Source of the DNA: Actibacterium ureilyticum | GTDB taxonomy: Bacteria; Pseudomonadota; Alphaproteobacteria; Rhodobacterales; Rhodobacteraceae | Length of the DNA stretch: 64,000 nucleotides | Assembly: GCF_002285435.1 (NCBI RefSeq) | Contig: NZ_NSBT01000037.1 | Location: forward strand, 1-64,000 | Direction: 5' to 3' | Shown here: piece by piece, positions 52,936 to 63,225 of the stretch | How the letters are laid out: each line of letters begins with the position of its first letter | Numbering within the stretch: position 1 is the stretch's first letter | Made by a program: the position numbers and the translations under genes | The notes under the pieces: model-generated | Told to the model about the DNA's origin: nothing | Databases searched by the model: none | What the model saw: the letters and a program-made list of their open reading frames with translations, nothing else

Positions 52936-54148
52936 TGTCGCGAAGATCCGCGCCGATTTCCCGATCCTGAGCCGCGAGGTCAACGGCAAGCCGCTGGTCT
53001 ATCTGGACAATGGCGCCTCGGCCCAGAAGCCCAAGGCGGTGATCGATGCCATCACCCATGCCTATTCGATGGAATACGCCAATGTGCATCGCGGGCTGCA
53101 CACGCTGTCGAACCTGGCGACCGAGAATTACGAGGCCGTGCGCGGCACCATCGCGCGCTTTCTGGGCGCCGCGGACGAGCGCGAGATCGTCTTTACCAGC
53201 GGCACGACCGAGGGGATCAACCTGGTCGCCCATGGCTGGGCCATGCCCCGGTTCGAGCCGGGCGACGAGATCATCCTGAGCGTGATGGAACACCACGCCA
53301 ATATCGTGCCCTGGCATTTCCTGCGCGAACGGCAGGGCGCGGTGCTGAAATGGGTCGATGTGGATGCCAATGGCGATCTGGACCCGGGCAGGGTGATCGA
53401 CGCGATCGGCCCGCGCACCAAGCTGATCGCGATCACCCATATGTCGAACGTGCTGGGCACGGTTGTCGACGTGAAAACGATCGTTCAGGCCGCCCATGAA
53501 CGCGGCGTTGCGGTGCTGGTCGATGGCAGCCAGGGCGCGGTGCACATGCCGGTCAACGTGGACGAGATCGGCGCCGATTTCTATGCCATCACCGGGCACA
53601 AGCTTTACGGCCCCTCGGGGTCCGGCGCGATCCATATCCGCGCCGACCGCATGGCCGAGATGCGCCCGTTCCTGGGCGGCGGCGACATGATCCGCGAGGT
53701 TCACAAGGACAGCGTCACCTATGCCGATCCGCCCATGAAGTTCGAGGCCGGCACCCCCGGCATCGTCCAGCAGATCGGGTTGGGCGTCGCGCTGAACTAT
53801 CTGATGGATGTCGGCATGGACAATGTGGCCGCGCATGAACGCGCCCTGACCGACTATGCCCGCGCCCGCCTGGACGGGCTGAACTGGCTGAACGTACAGG
53901 GGCGGTCGGCGACCAAGGGCGGGATCTTCTCGTTCACGCTGGATGGGGCGTCGCACCCGCACGATATCTCGACCGTGCTGGACAAGCGCGGCGTGGCGGT
54001 GCGGGCCGGCCACCATTGCGCCGGGCCGCTGATGGATCATCTGGGCGTCACCGCGACCTGTCGCGCGTCATTTGGCATGTACAATACGACGCAAGAGGTC
54101 GACACGCTGGTTGACGCGCTGGAGCTTTGCCATGAACTCTTTGCCTGA
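52928..54148 (+). CDS. sufS: Cysteine desulfurase SufS
   Basis: A 406-aa group II PLP desulfurase supplying sulfur to SufBCD. PLP-lysine is Lys225 (ITGHKLYGPSGSG) and catalytic Cys364 is in RAGHHCAGPLMDHL, the same residue number as in E. coli SufS. The N-terminus FPILSREVNGKPLVYLDNGASAQKP is standard. No SufE or SufU partner gene is visible in the window. Confidence 0.96.
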   Translation: MYDVAKIRADFPILSREVNGKPLVYLDNGASAQKPKAVIDAITHAYSMEYANVHRGLHTLSNLATENYEAVRGTIARFLGAADEREIVFTSGTTEGINLVAHGWAMPRFEPGDEIILSVMEHHANIVPWHFLRERQGAVLKWVDVDANGDLDPGRVIDAIGPRTKLIAITHMSNVLGTVVDVKTIVQAAHERGVAVLVDGSQGAVHMPVNVDEIGADFYAITGHKLYGPSGSGAIHIRADRMAEMRPFLGGGDMIREVHKDSVTYADPPMKFEAGTPGIVQQIGLGVALNYLMDVGMDNVAAHERALTDYARARLDGLNWLNVQGRSATKGGIFSFTLDGASHPHDISTVLDKRGVAVRAGHHCAGPLMDHLGVTATCRASFGMYNTTQEVDTLVDALELCHELFA

Positions 54149-54500
54149 AGGATTCAGCCAAAGGGATATTTCATGCGTTTTCTACTTGCCGGGCTTCTGA
54201 CGGCCTGGGCCGGGGCGGCCAGTGCCGATATCCAACCCCGCAGCGGCCAATGGGCGGGCGAATATCACTTCGTCAATGCCGTGGGCTGTCCCGCGCAGAT
54301 GGTCGCACAGATGCAGGCCGCGCCGCCGCAGATGCGCAACTACAGCACCCGGATCGACTTTCCCGATCCGTTCGACCCGGCCGCGTTTCAGAACAACGAT
54401 GTCAATTTCGTCTGGCACAAGCTGGGCCCGGACCAATGGGCGGCCAGCCACAGCCAGGCGCAGGAAACCGGGATGGGGCAGATCATCACCGTGTCGAACT

Positions 54501-56336
<1,836 letters not shown>

Positions 56337-56365
56337 ATCGACTCCTAATTTCTGGCGGGCCGCGA

Positions 56366-56911
56366 TCACGTATCATCGCTGGCGCGCTCAAATGCTTTGT
56401 TCAGATCACTAATGGGTTTGATTTCATTAGAATCTTTTACGCGTTTGTCATCAAGTGTTGCCCCGAGTTTTCCACAGGCTTCTTGGTCTAACACCTCTTG
56501 CAGAGGATGAACGCCGAAGCCGAGGTCAACGAAGGCCACGATGATGCTCCAAAGTGCTTGGACGATCTCTTCCTTTTGAGCCTCACTCAGTGATGGATCA
56601 TCCAGATACGCCTGATACTTCGCCGTATCGATCCCCAGACTTGGCTTTGCCGCCTTATCCAGCGCGAAGCAGAAATCCTGACTTAAGTCATCCATGTCCG
56701 CACCCTCCTTTCCCACCATAGGCGTGCGTTTTCCCGCACCCGCAAAATGCGGATGTGCAAAAATTCCGTCACGTCCTTGAGGTGCCCCATGCTGAACAGC
56801 GGAGGCGGAAAGCAGAGCGCCATTCGTAACGCTTTGTCCTACTTTCATTTTACCACCTTTGGTTGTTTTATGGCAAATTTCATTGATCTTTTGAATTGCG
56901 GGTTTGGTCAT
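56366..56911 (-). CDS. Hypothetical protein upstream of the recombinase
   Basis: A 181-aa protein with no recognised domain. The N-terminal 75 residues look disordered and the C-terminal part is helical and acidic (DDLSQDFCFALDK, then LSEAQKEEIVQALWSIIVAFVDLGFG). It ends 29 bp before the recombinase start on the same strand, so it may be co-transcribed. A role as directionality factor is possible from position only. Confidence 0.65.
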   Translation of the reverse strand: MTKPAIQKINEICHKTTKGGKMKVGQSVTNGALLSASAVQHGAPQGRDGIFAHPHFAGAGKRTPMVGKEGADMDDLSQDFCFALDKAAKPSLGIDTAKYQAYLDDPSLSEAQKEEIVQALWSIIVAFVDLGFGVHPLQEVLDQEACGKLGATLDDKRVKDSNEIKPISDLNKAFERASDDT

Positions 56912-57185
56912 ATGGCTTCTCCGTGGTTTGTTTCAGGTGAAGCTTATGTGGGGCGCGTGGTTGGCCGTGCAGGCATAGGATTGGCCGCTCGCCGCCAAGA
57001 AAATTCCTTGGCGAGGCAATCGCTTGGATGGCATCTGGAAACAACTTGGCAAGCGGTACTTGCAAAAACTCTCTCGCCCCATAATCTATGAATCTCATCG
57101 CCAGGAGGATACGCATCACATTGGATTAGTTGGTTTCCAAGCCGCATAGCCTCCTATTTTTGTTCGAACCAACAGAAAGGAGCAC

Positions 57186-57569
57186 ATGCTCAAGAATGGA
57201 CATGGAACAACTGACAATGGGATCATCTACGTCTCCCCTGACTGGCAAATCACCAGCAAAACCTACTACCGCGAAAACATCTGGCTTCCGGCGCGGAAGC
57301 TGAATGACGACATCGGGAGCGGCGCGAAGTGGCGCACGGCTCTCTACATGGTCGATGAATATCTGGACCGGCTGAAATACCCCGATGGGTCAGCCTACAT
57401 GTATCCCGATATCTACGACGAACTTTTCCCCGACGTGACAAACAAATGGATGCGCAATTTCCTGCGCTGCGATGGGACGGGCGAAAACCCCAAGAGCTAT
57501 TCGTCCCACTATGAGCGTTTGCGCGTTGTGGAGCTTTACTGCCGATTGCGAACGGATATCGTTCACTAG
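57186..57569 (+). CDS. Hypothetical cytosolic protein
   Basis: A 127-aa protein, aromatic-rich (SPDWQITSKTYYRENIWLP, YMYPDIYDELF), of unknown family. It has a good ribosome-binding site (AAAGGAGCAC before the ATG). It is the only plus-strand gene between the recombinase and the transfer genes. The 274-bp gap upstream (56912-57185) holds no other convincing gene. Confidence 0.6.
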   Translation: MLKNGHGTTDNGIIYVSPDWQITSKTYYRENIWLPARKLNDDIGSGAKWRTALYMVDEYLDRLKYPDGSAYMYPDIYDELFPDVTNKWMRNFLRCDGTGENPKSYSSHYERLRVVELYCRLRTDIVH

Positions 57570-57640
57570 CCTGCGAAAGGCATATGCTATGATTGCCATA
57601 GACATGCAGCGGGCTGGACGAATACGCATCCTGCCCGCTG

Positions 57641-57973
57641 CTATCTCTCTCGACCTTCGCCGCGATAGCGTTGCGCCGTCCTGAAATCTTCCCGTCCTTT
57701 GCGGCTACGGTTTTCAAACCGTGTGCGGCGGATTTGAGCCCGCGCAGTTTCTTCGTTTCTGGCTTGGTCGGCGGCTTCTTCTCTTAAAGCTGGATCATCC
57801 ACCACCAGCTCTGGGTTCGGTGTTCTTGGCGAACGTGCTTCCAGCCAGTCCAATGTCTCCTTTGTCGTGATACCTGACCCTGCCACGCGGGCCGGATCGG
57901 GCAAAGCTTCGCGCCGGATGGTGGCCTCTTTGGAGGCCATCCGATTGAAGGGCGTCTTGGGATCACCGCTCAT
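57641..57973 (-). CDS. Hypothetical basic protein of the transfer operon
   Basis: A 110-aa protein, charged throughout, with an Arg/Lys-rich C-terminus (RRTRFENRSRKGREDFRTAQRYRG) that could bind nucleic acid. The ATG at 57973 lies inside the end of the preceding gene (11-nt overlap). It is the last gene of a minus-strand series that starts at 60614. Function is unknown. Confidence 0.6.
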   Translation of the reverse strand: MSGDPKTPFNRMASKEATIRREALPDPARVAGSGITTKETLDWLEARSPRTPNPELVVDDPALREEAADQARNEETARAQIRRTRFENRSRKGREDFRTAQRYRGEGRER

Positions 57974-58265
57974 GGTCACGGGTCCGCGCGCGGCGCTGGC
58001 GGGATTGCGGGCGATCTTCCTTGCGCTGCTCGCTTTGGCGCTCGCGCACCGTGTCATGGGCGCGGCTCACCAGATGCTTGAGCGAGAGCAAGTCACGGTC
58101 TCCGAAATTGCTCGTGCGCTGCCAATTGCCCTCCTTGTCCTGATAGGACTTTGAAAAGCTGACGTTGTGGCTCAGCCCATTCTCGTGCTTGTTTTCCCAG
58201 ATATCCGCGCTCAAGGCATTCTCGCGCAGGCGGGCAACGGGTCGATTGGTTTTTTGGTCTGACAT
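57963..58265 (-). CDS. Hypothetical small protein of the transfer operon
   Basis: A 100-aa hydrophilic protein (VARLRENALSADIWENKHENG, FSKSYQDKEGNWQRTSNFGDRDLLSLKHLVSRAHD) of a type often seen as short hypothetical genes near mobilisation loci. The tail is very Arg/Gln-rich. The start follows AAAGGAACACAT. It lies 24 bp after the coupling-protein gene on the same strand. Confidence 0.65.
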   Translation of the reverse strand: MSDQKTNRPVARLRENALSADIWENKHENGLSHNVSFSKSYQDKEGNWQRTSNFGDRDLLSLKHLVSRAHDTVRERQSEQRKEDRPQSRQRRARTRDHER

Positions 58266-58289
58266 ATGTGTTCCTTTCGTGTTTGAGAC

Positions 58290-59924
58290 TTAGGATTTGG
58301 GGGCGAAGCCCTCGATGAAACGCAAAGAGCGCATGCCGCCTGCGTATTGCGGAAGATGCGACAGTCGGGCGGGCACGGATTGCTCAACCACCTTACGGCG
58401 ACGTGTGCCGAAGCGGGTTTTGATGCGCACCGCGCCGAGATCGCGATCCTCATTCGGATTGGGCAGGTAATGCCCTGCAAATCGCCGCTGCAAGAAGTAC
58501 GGGCGCTTGTCGGCGATGAAGGGGCGAAGGTGATATCCGCGTGCCTGCACCAGCATCTTTGAAGCGTCCAGCCCAAGCAGTTGTTCCGGCTCCATCAGCG
58601 CCTTGCGCATCTTCGTGCGGTGTCCGGCTTCATAATCAAGCTGTCGCAGACGCAGCCCTGCCTCGACGGGATCAGTGCCTTCCAGATGCACTTGGCGCAT
58701 GATCTCGCGGCTTTGCGCATCGGCGCGGGCCTGGATAAGCGGGTCGTCTACTTCGATGGTTTGATGACCCAGCGCCAGCGAACGGTTGCGTGCGGTTTCA
58801 TAGTCGCGGATGCCGCCGCCAAGATCGATCATCAGCGCGGCGTTGGCCTCAATCGTTGCCTTTCCTGTCGCGCCAAGATTGCGCGTGATCTGTCCATCAT
58901 CCTGATAGAAGGCATAGGGCGTGATGCCTTGACCGCGCCCGACCGCGAAGAGCTCTTCCAGCTCCTTGAAACGGCCAAGCCGCGCGGCTTCATCAATCAT
59001 GAAATTGATAGGAGGTGCATCGGGCTTTCGCTGTTTGATCGTGCGAATGGCCGAGAAATATTGGCGCACAACCGGCGCAAGAGGCTCCAGCATGTCTTCG
59101 GGGATGATGAGGGAGATGATCGCCTTGCGGTGGCCTGCAATCACATCATCCAGCGCAAAATCCGCCGCCTCGTTGCCGACGAATGTCTTTCGAATAGACG
59201 GCGTGGCCATGAAGGAGAGTGCGTTGCTGACCCCGCCCAGAACCGAGTCAAAGGTCTTGGGCGATCCACTATACATGTCCTTCATCTCGCCGAAGGTGGC
59301 GACGATATCATGCGGGCTGTGATCCTGCGCCATATCGGCCCAGGCCGACCACGCGTCATAATCTGCCCGCAGCAGCGCGATGAGATCAGAAATGGATTGA
59401 AGCGAGGTCGATCCGTTCACATGCACATCGTGGCGGGTGATGGCATCTCCGAAGCGGCGACCCGCCTGCTCGAAGAATGCGTGCTCGCCCTTGCTATCGG
59501 GCAAAAGCGCCATCCAGAAGCGCTGGCTATCCGGCACAAGACTGGTAGAGCCCGCCTTGAGATAGGGCAGCAGCGAGACGCGCAGCCGTGGATAGTCGCT
59601 GATCCCGAAGGGATCGACTGTATAGAGCGGTATGGCGTGAAGCGCGCAATGCGGTTCAATCACGCGGGTGATCTCGGCGTTCTTCGTATCCAGAAGCACG
59701 AAGCTGGCACTGGAGCCAAGAATCATCGGCAAGGCAATCTGCGAGGTCTTGCCGCTGCCTGCGCCGCCGGTGATTTTTACGCCCGCGCGGTTGGAGTGAT
59801 AGATCGGGCGCCCTTTGATAAGGCCGATTTCGACACCGTGCGGTTTGAACAGTCCGGCGGCGCGCACTTCGCCAAGTGCCGCAAAGCGCGCATCGCCATA
59901 GGGGTGATTGGTGTGTGTCGTCAT
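58290..59924 (-). CDS. VirD4/TraG-type coupling ATPase without membrane anchor
   Basis: A 544-aa P-loop ATPase that should link a DNA-relaxase complex to a type IV channel. Walker A is GGAGSGKT (53-60), Walker B is INFMIDEAARLG, and further VirD4 blocks are FVLLDTKNAEI, YTVDPFG and GRGQGITPYAFYQDDGQI. The usual N-terminal pair of transmembrane helices is missing: the ATPase core begins within 50 residues. The ATG at 59924 is used; an ATG at 59984 would add 20 non-membrane residues. Two membrane protein genes lie just upstream in the operon. Confidence 0.85.
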   Translation of the reverse strand: MTTHTNHPYGDARFAALGEVRAAGLFKPHGVEIGLIKGRPIYHSNRAGVKITGGAGSGKTSQIALPMILGSSASFVLLDTKNAEITRVIEPHCALHAIPLYTVDPFGISDYPRLRVSLLPYLKAGSTSLVPDSQRFWMALLPDSKGEHAFFEQAGRRFGDAITRHDVHVNGSTSLQSISDLIALLRADYDAWSAWADMAQDHSPHDIVATFGEMKDMYSGSPKTFDSVLGGVSNALSFMATPSIRKTFVGNEAADFALDDVIAGHRKAIISLIIPEDMLEPLAPVVRQYFSAIRTIKQRKPDAPPINFMIDEAARLGRFKELEELFAVGRGQGITPYAFYQDDGQITRNLGATGKATIEANAALMIDLGGGIRDYETARNRSLALGHQTIEVDDPLIQARADAQSREIMRQVHLEGTDPVEAGLRLRQLDYEAGHRTKMRKALMEPEQLLGLDASKMLVQARGYHLRPFIADKRPYFLQRRFAGHYLPNPNEDRDLGAVRIKTRFGTRRRKVVEQSVPARLSHLPQYAGGMRSLRFIEGFAPKS

Positions 59925-60044
59925 GGATTTACTTTCTTGTGTTGTTCGTCCTGCCTGGCGCAGCGCAGCTTGCGGCATGGCCACGCCAAACAGGGGCCGT
60001 GAGTTGAATGGGTAAGAACGAACGGCCTTTCGGCGGGCACGCCC

Positions 60045-60260
60045 TTATCGCTGTGTGAATTGGTTCTTCGACGGGATCAGCGCTCCGACCCCGAGGAGAA
60101 CCGCGCCAACGCCGCCGATCTTGAGGGCGGGAAGAATGGCTGCGCTTCCTTCTGCCCAGAGGCTTGCGCCCGCAATGAACAGAATGAAGCCGCCAAGTCC
60201 CATCAATGCGGACTTAAAGGGCCCAGCGACTTTGGTATGTTTGTAGGTGTTCTTAGACAT
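60045..60260 (-). CDS. Small membrane protein of the transfer operon (two helices)
   Basis: A 71-aa protein with predicted helices at about residues 17-34 and 45-63 and polar ends. It is unrecognised. The ATG at 60260 follows GGAAGGAAATCAA. It lies 120 bp before the coupling ATPase start and could help anchor it. Confidence 0.6.
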   Translation of the reverse strand: MSKNTYKHTKVAGPFKSALMGLGGFILFIAGASLWAEGSAAILPALKIGGVGAVLLGVGALIPSKNQFTQR

Positions 60261-60320
60261 TTGATTTCCTTCCATGTTTGGGTGACCCCGAGATTGGGGA
60301 TTGATGACTGGCTTCGTGCG

Positions 60321-60614
60321 TCAGAAGCCAAGCAGCGCGGCAGGTGATCCGCCGCGAACCGTGCTGATAGCCGAAGCCGTCAGGATCGCGAGCAGGACGA
60401 TTTTGAAGAACTTGTAGGCAATCCCCGCCCCGAGCCCGTAAGAGGTGAATGTGGCGAGATAGGCTGCTTCGAAGGGCAAGCGCTCTTGAAAGTAGCGCAA
60501 GACCGCGTCGAAATAGCCGTCGATGGCGGCGACCATGATCCAGAGCGTCAGCGCCGCCGAGATCATGCCTGCAAGATGCTCATAGTCCTTTGAGCGGGTG
60601 TTCTCTTTCGACAT
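60321..60614 (-). CDS. Small membrane protein of the transfer operon (three helices)
   Basis: A 97-aa protein with helices at about 14-31, 50-67 and 69-85 and a charged N-terminus. It is unrecognised. It is the first gene of the minus-strand operon (60614 to 57641). The ATG follows AGAAAGGAAACCA, a leader similar to that of the other genes in this operon. Confidence 0.6.
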   Translation of the reverse strand: MSKENTRSKDYEHLAGMISAALTLWIMVAAIDGYFDAVLRYFQERLPFEAAYLATFTSYGLGAGIAYKFFKIVLLAILTASAISTVRGGSPAALLGF

Positions 60615-60898
60615 TGGTTTCCTTTCTCGTGTCTGTTTCAGTTCATGCCGCCCGCGCTCGCCGATGGACTTGCATCACGCAGCGACAAAACGGCAGATAT
60701 TCAGAGGGGAGAAAGGCCGCAGGACAAGGGCGAGCCGTGCTCTGGACACGTATTGGACGTGGAGTGGCAACTTGGTTCCGGCTCGCGGTGTTAGCGCTTA
60801 CGGCAAGGCATATATTTTCCGGCAATTGGTCGGCGTTCTGGCGAAGTAGCCGACTTAGTTTGCCTCTTCACACGCGCCACGCAGGGCGCGAAAGTGCA
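60615..60898. other. Intergenic control region of the mobile element
   Basis: The whole divergent gap between the transfer operon (minus) and parD (plus) is 337 bp. It should hold the operon promoter and is a possible place for an origin of transfer, but no nic-like consensus or long inverted repeat is recognisable. Short frames here are not supported. Confidence 0.4.
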
Positions 60899-60914
60899 AA
60901 AGTTGACAAACTTT
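60899..60914. promoter_or_regulatory. Operator of parDE
   Basis: AAAGTTGACAAACTTT, with 6-bp arms around GACA, overlaps the -35-like TTGACA (60903-60908). It fits an autoregulatory ParD site. No good -10 hexamer was found. Confidence 0.5.
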
Positions 60915-60951
60915 GCCAATTTATGCCATCCTAATAGAAAGGAGGTATGCC

Positions 60952-61203
60952 ATGGCAACGATGAACGTATCACTGCCCGAGCAGATGAAAACCTGGGTCG
61001 AAGCGCAGACCAAGGACGGGCGCTACAGCAATACCAGCGACTATGTGCGCGATCTGATCCGCCGTGACCAGGATCGCAGAACAGCGATTGCCGAAATTCA
61101 GGCAATGGTTGATGAAGGGCTCGCCAGTGGCACGGCCTCACCGTTTGATATGGACGCGTTTCTTACGCGTAAGCGGGAGGAGCATGACTCCGGCACCCGC
61201 TAA
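60952..61203 (+). CDS. parD: Antitoxin ParD
   Basis: An 83-aa ribbon-helix-helix antitoxin (ATMNVSLPEQMKTWVEAQTKDGRYSNTSDYVRDLIRRDQ) with a C-terminal toxin-wrapping tail. It binds the parDE operator and neutralises ParE. The ATG at 60952 follows AAAGGAGGTATGCC. It overlaps parE by 20 nt. Confidence 0.93.
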   Translation: MATMNVSLPEQMKTWVEAQTKDGRYSNTSDYVRDLIRRDQDRRTAIAEIQAMVDEGLASGTASPFDMDAFLTRKREEHDSGTR

Positions 61204-61492
61204 GGAAATCCGGCTTACACCTGCCGCTGAAAAAGACCTTGATGAGATTTGGGACTTTACGGTGCGCACATGGTCGGTGCAACAGGCCGAGACATATCTG
61301 CGCGGGATGCAGCAAGCCTTTTTGCGGATTGCAGAACAGCCTGAGCGCGCCCGTGAGATGCGCGATATTTCACCGCCCGTCAGGCTCTACCGTTATCAGT
61401 CCCACATCATAATCTACCGCGCCGAGGATAAGATGCTGAACATTGTTCGCATCGCGCATATGCGGCAGAATTGGCAGGCTCTATTTGAATAG
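61184..61492 (+). CDS. parE: Toxin ParE
   Basis: A 102-aa RelE/ParE-fold toxin: LTPAAEKDLDEIWDFTVRTWSVQQAETYLRGMQ, then RLYRYQSHIIIYRAEDKMLNIVRIAHMRQNW. ParE toxins inhibit DNA gyrase. The start lies inside parD after GGGAGGAGC, so translation is coupled. It probably helps to keep the element in the population. Confidence 0.93.
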   Translation: MTPAPAKEIRLTPAAEKDLDEIWDFTVRTWSVQQAETYLRGMQQAFLRIAEQPERAREMRDISPPVRLYRYQSHIIIYRAEDKMLNIVRIAHMRQNWQALFE

Positions 61493-61532
61493 TGGCCTGT
61501 GAAGCAGCGTCGCTGCCAAGCCAGATCGGCGG

Positions 61533-61862
61533 CTACTTTTTCTCAATCAGAAAATCATCGAGGGATTTGCCTGCTTCAAGCGCGTCCTTGATCCAGGCGG
61601 GTTGGCGGCCACGGCCAGACCAGGTCAGTGACGAGTTTTCTGGATGCGCGTATTTGGGAGGGAGCGGCATTTTGCGCCCCTTGGCGGCGGCACCGCCCAC
61701 CAATTCGTTCAGTGAAAACCCCATCTCTTTCGCTTTGGCTTCGACCGCCGCAAGCGCTTCGCTCCGTTGCCGCTTTTCAAAGGAATTGATCGCCTTTTCC
61801 ACATCCTTTTGGAGCGATTTCAACTCGGCAAGGGACATCTTATCAAGGTTGATCTTGGCCAT
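61533..61862 (-). CDS. H-NS family nucleoid protein
   Basis: A 109-aa protein with an N-terminal coiled-coil oligomerisation helix (SLAELKSLQKDVEKAINSFEKRQRSEALAAVEAKAKEMG) and a C-terminal H-NS DNA-binding domain (YAHPENSSLTWSGRGRQPAWIKDALEAG). It is related to alphaproteobacterial HvrA/Spb-type proteins. Such plasmid- or element-borne H-NS proteins silence AT-rich foreign DNA. The ATG at 61862 is the family start. Confidence 0.9.
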   Translation of the reverse strand: MAKINLDKMSLAELKSLQKDVEKAINSFEKRQRSEALAAVEAKAKEMGFSLNELVGGAAAKGRKMPLPPKYAHPENSSLTWSGRGRQPAWIKDALEAGKSLDDFLIEKK

Positions 61863-61942
61863 GTCATAAGCTCCTTTTTCATGGGCTGAACTGGTGAGGC
61901 AAAAGCACAAAAGGGTTGAATGTTCAAGCCCGTAAAAAGACC

Positions 61943-61957
61943 TTAACCAAGAGTTAA
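61943..61957. promoter_or_regulatory. CtrA-type box in the mobile element
   Basis: TTAACCAAGAGTTAA is an exact TTAA-N7-TTAA, followed by another TTAA at 61963-61966. It lies in the 119-bp divergent gap between the H-NS-like gene and the coiled-coil gene, 25 bp before the latter. The local AT-richness makes a chance match more likely than at cckA. Confidence 0.4.
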
Positions 61958-61981
61958 TAGGTTTAAGCGTATAATATCATT

Positions 61982-62746
61982 GTGAATTTTGGAAATGACG
62001 AAGAGATTTTGAGCCTAACCCAGCGCTTTGCCAAGCATGCGCGGGACTTTGACGATCTCCAGCACGAAATCGCGGGGCGCGATGTTGGCCGAATGGGACG
62101 CTTCTTGCCAGGCGGCGCACAGAGCGCCGCATCATCTGGCAAGTCCAATGATAAACGCGCCGAGGCGCTGACGCGCCTGCAAGCCGTGCTTATGAATAAT
62201 CCGGCCTATGCGCAGGCTTTTCAGGAAACCGAACGCGCACTCAACGACGCGCAAAGCCAATTGGACACTCTCTTAGAGCGTGTGCAGCGCGAGATAGAAG
62301 CCAATGATCTGGTTTTGGCAGACATTCGGGAACGCGCGGCACGTCTGGAAGACGGCAGCCGCGTCTATAAGGATCAAGACGGGCGTATCCGCTCTGAAAA
62401 CGGCGATCAAATCAATGATGCCCTCGCCGCAGGCATTCTGTGGAGAGGCGATGAGCCAAGCTTCGAAGACATGAAAGATGCCCGCGAGCGCGGCGAGCGT
62501 TTGAAAGATATCGAGCGCGACATTCAGATCGGCCAAGGCCGCATCGGTGAAATGCAAGCAGACATGAAAGATGAAGACGATCCCCCAACCCGCGATGAGT
62601 TAGAACTCTTTCAAGACGAAGCCGACAAGATTCTTGGTGATCTGGAATCTGATTTAAATGCTCTGCTCGAACCGAGGATCAGTGATGAGAGCAAGCCGTC
62701 GCTCGAAACGTCGCCTGCAAGCATATCCGAGTTCTTGCCTCGATAG
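61982..62746 (+). CDS. Coiled-coil protein with DQDG mini-domain
   Basis: A 254-aa protein without signal peptide. Long helices (about 55-120 and 160-225) flank a short block at 117-147 reading ERAARLEDGSRVYKDQDG and ending NGDQIND. A closely similar block (ERAPKLPDGRPIFRDQDG, then DGQPIS) occurs in the convergent secreted protein at 62749-63186. The start is GTG at 61982. Family not recognised; the shared block suggests related function or a common binding partner. Confidence 0.65.
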   Translation: MNFGNDEEILSLTQRFAKHARDFDDLQHEIAGRDVGRMGRFLPGGAQSAASSGKSNDKRAEALTRLQAVLMNNPAYAQAFQETERALNDAQSQLDTLLERVQREIEANDLVLADIRERAARLEDGSRVYKDQDGRIRSENGDQINDALAAGILWRGDEPSFEDMKDARERGERLKDIERDIQIGQGRIGEMQADMKDEDDPPTRDELELFQDEADKILGDLESDLNALLEPRISDESKPSLETSPASISEFLPR

Positions 62747-62748
62747 CG

Positions 62749-63186
62749 TCAGAAACGTCGCGCTGTCATGGCCATACCGCTTGAGATCGGTTGTCCGTCT
62801 AAATCGAAGAAGTTTCCGTCCTGATCGCGAAAAATTGGGCGTCCATCCGGCAGTTTGGGAGCACGTTCAATCATGTACTGAATCGTCTCGTTTTCCGTAT
62901 CAATCTGACCTTGCAACGCGACCAAGCGTTCTGCCAAAATCCACTCTGCACGGTTGAGTTTGTCACTCGTTTCGAACCACAGGTCTCTATAGTCTGGCTC
63001 AGTCACCAGCTTCTGGCACAGCGCCGAGTCTTCATGGCCTTCACAAACTATTGTCGCTCGTTCTTCTGCGGGCATGCCCATTGATGCGATGACCCGCTCC
63101 GAAACCTCGTCGGCAAAAGAAAGCTGTGGATGAAAAACAAAAAGTGCCAGAATTGTGTTTTTTGCCAGTGACTTAATGGTGTTCAT
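62749..63186 (-). CDS. Secreted protein with DQDG mini-domain
   Basis: A 145-aa protein with a signal peptide (hydrophobic core ILALFVFHPQLSF, cut near SFADE). The mature part has two cysteines (Cys48 and Cys57, possibly a disulfide), a helix (about 68-108) and the C-terminal DQDG block (107-134). It converges on the coiled-coil gene with 2 bp between the stops. Not recognised. Confidence 0.65.
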   Translation of the reverse strand: MNTIKSLAKNTILALFVFHPQLSFADEVSERVIASMGMPAEERATIVCEGHEDSALCQKLVTEPDYRDLWFETSDKLNRAEWILAERLVALQGQIDTENETIQYMIERAPKLPDGRPIFRDQDGNFFDLDGQPISSGMAMTARRF

Positions 63187-63225
63187 AATCGAAGGATTTT
63201 GAACACTGACTCTTTTCGGAGGATT

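Noticed and set aside
57569-57640. A short gene or terminator between 57569 and 57640
   Set aside because: The gap is only 71 bp and shows no stable hairpin with a T-run on either strand.
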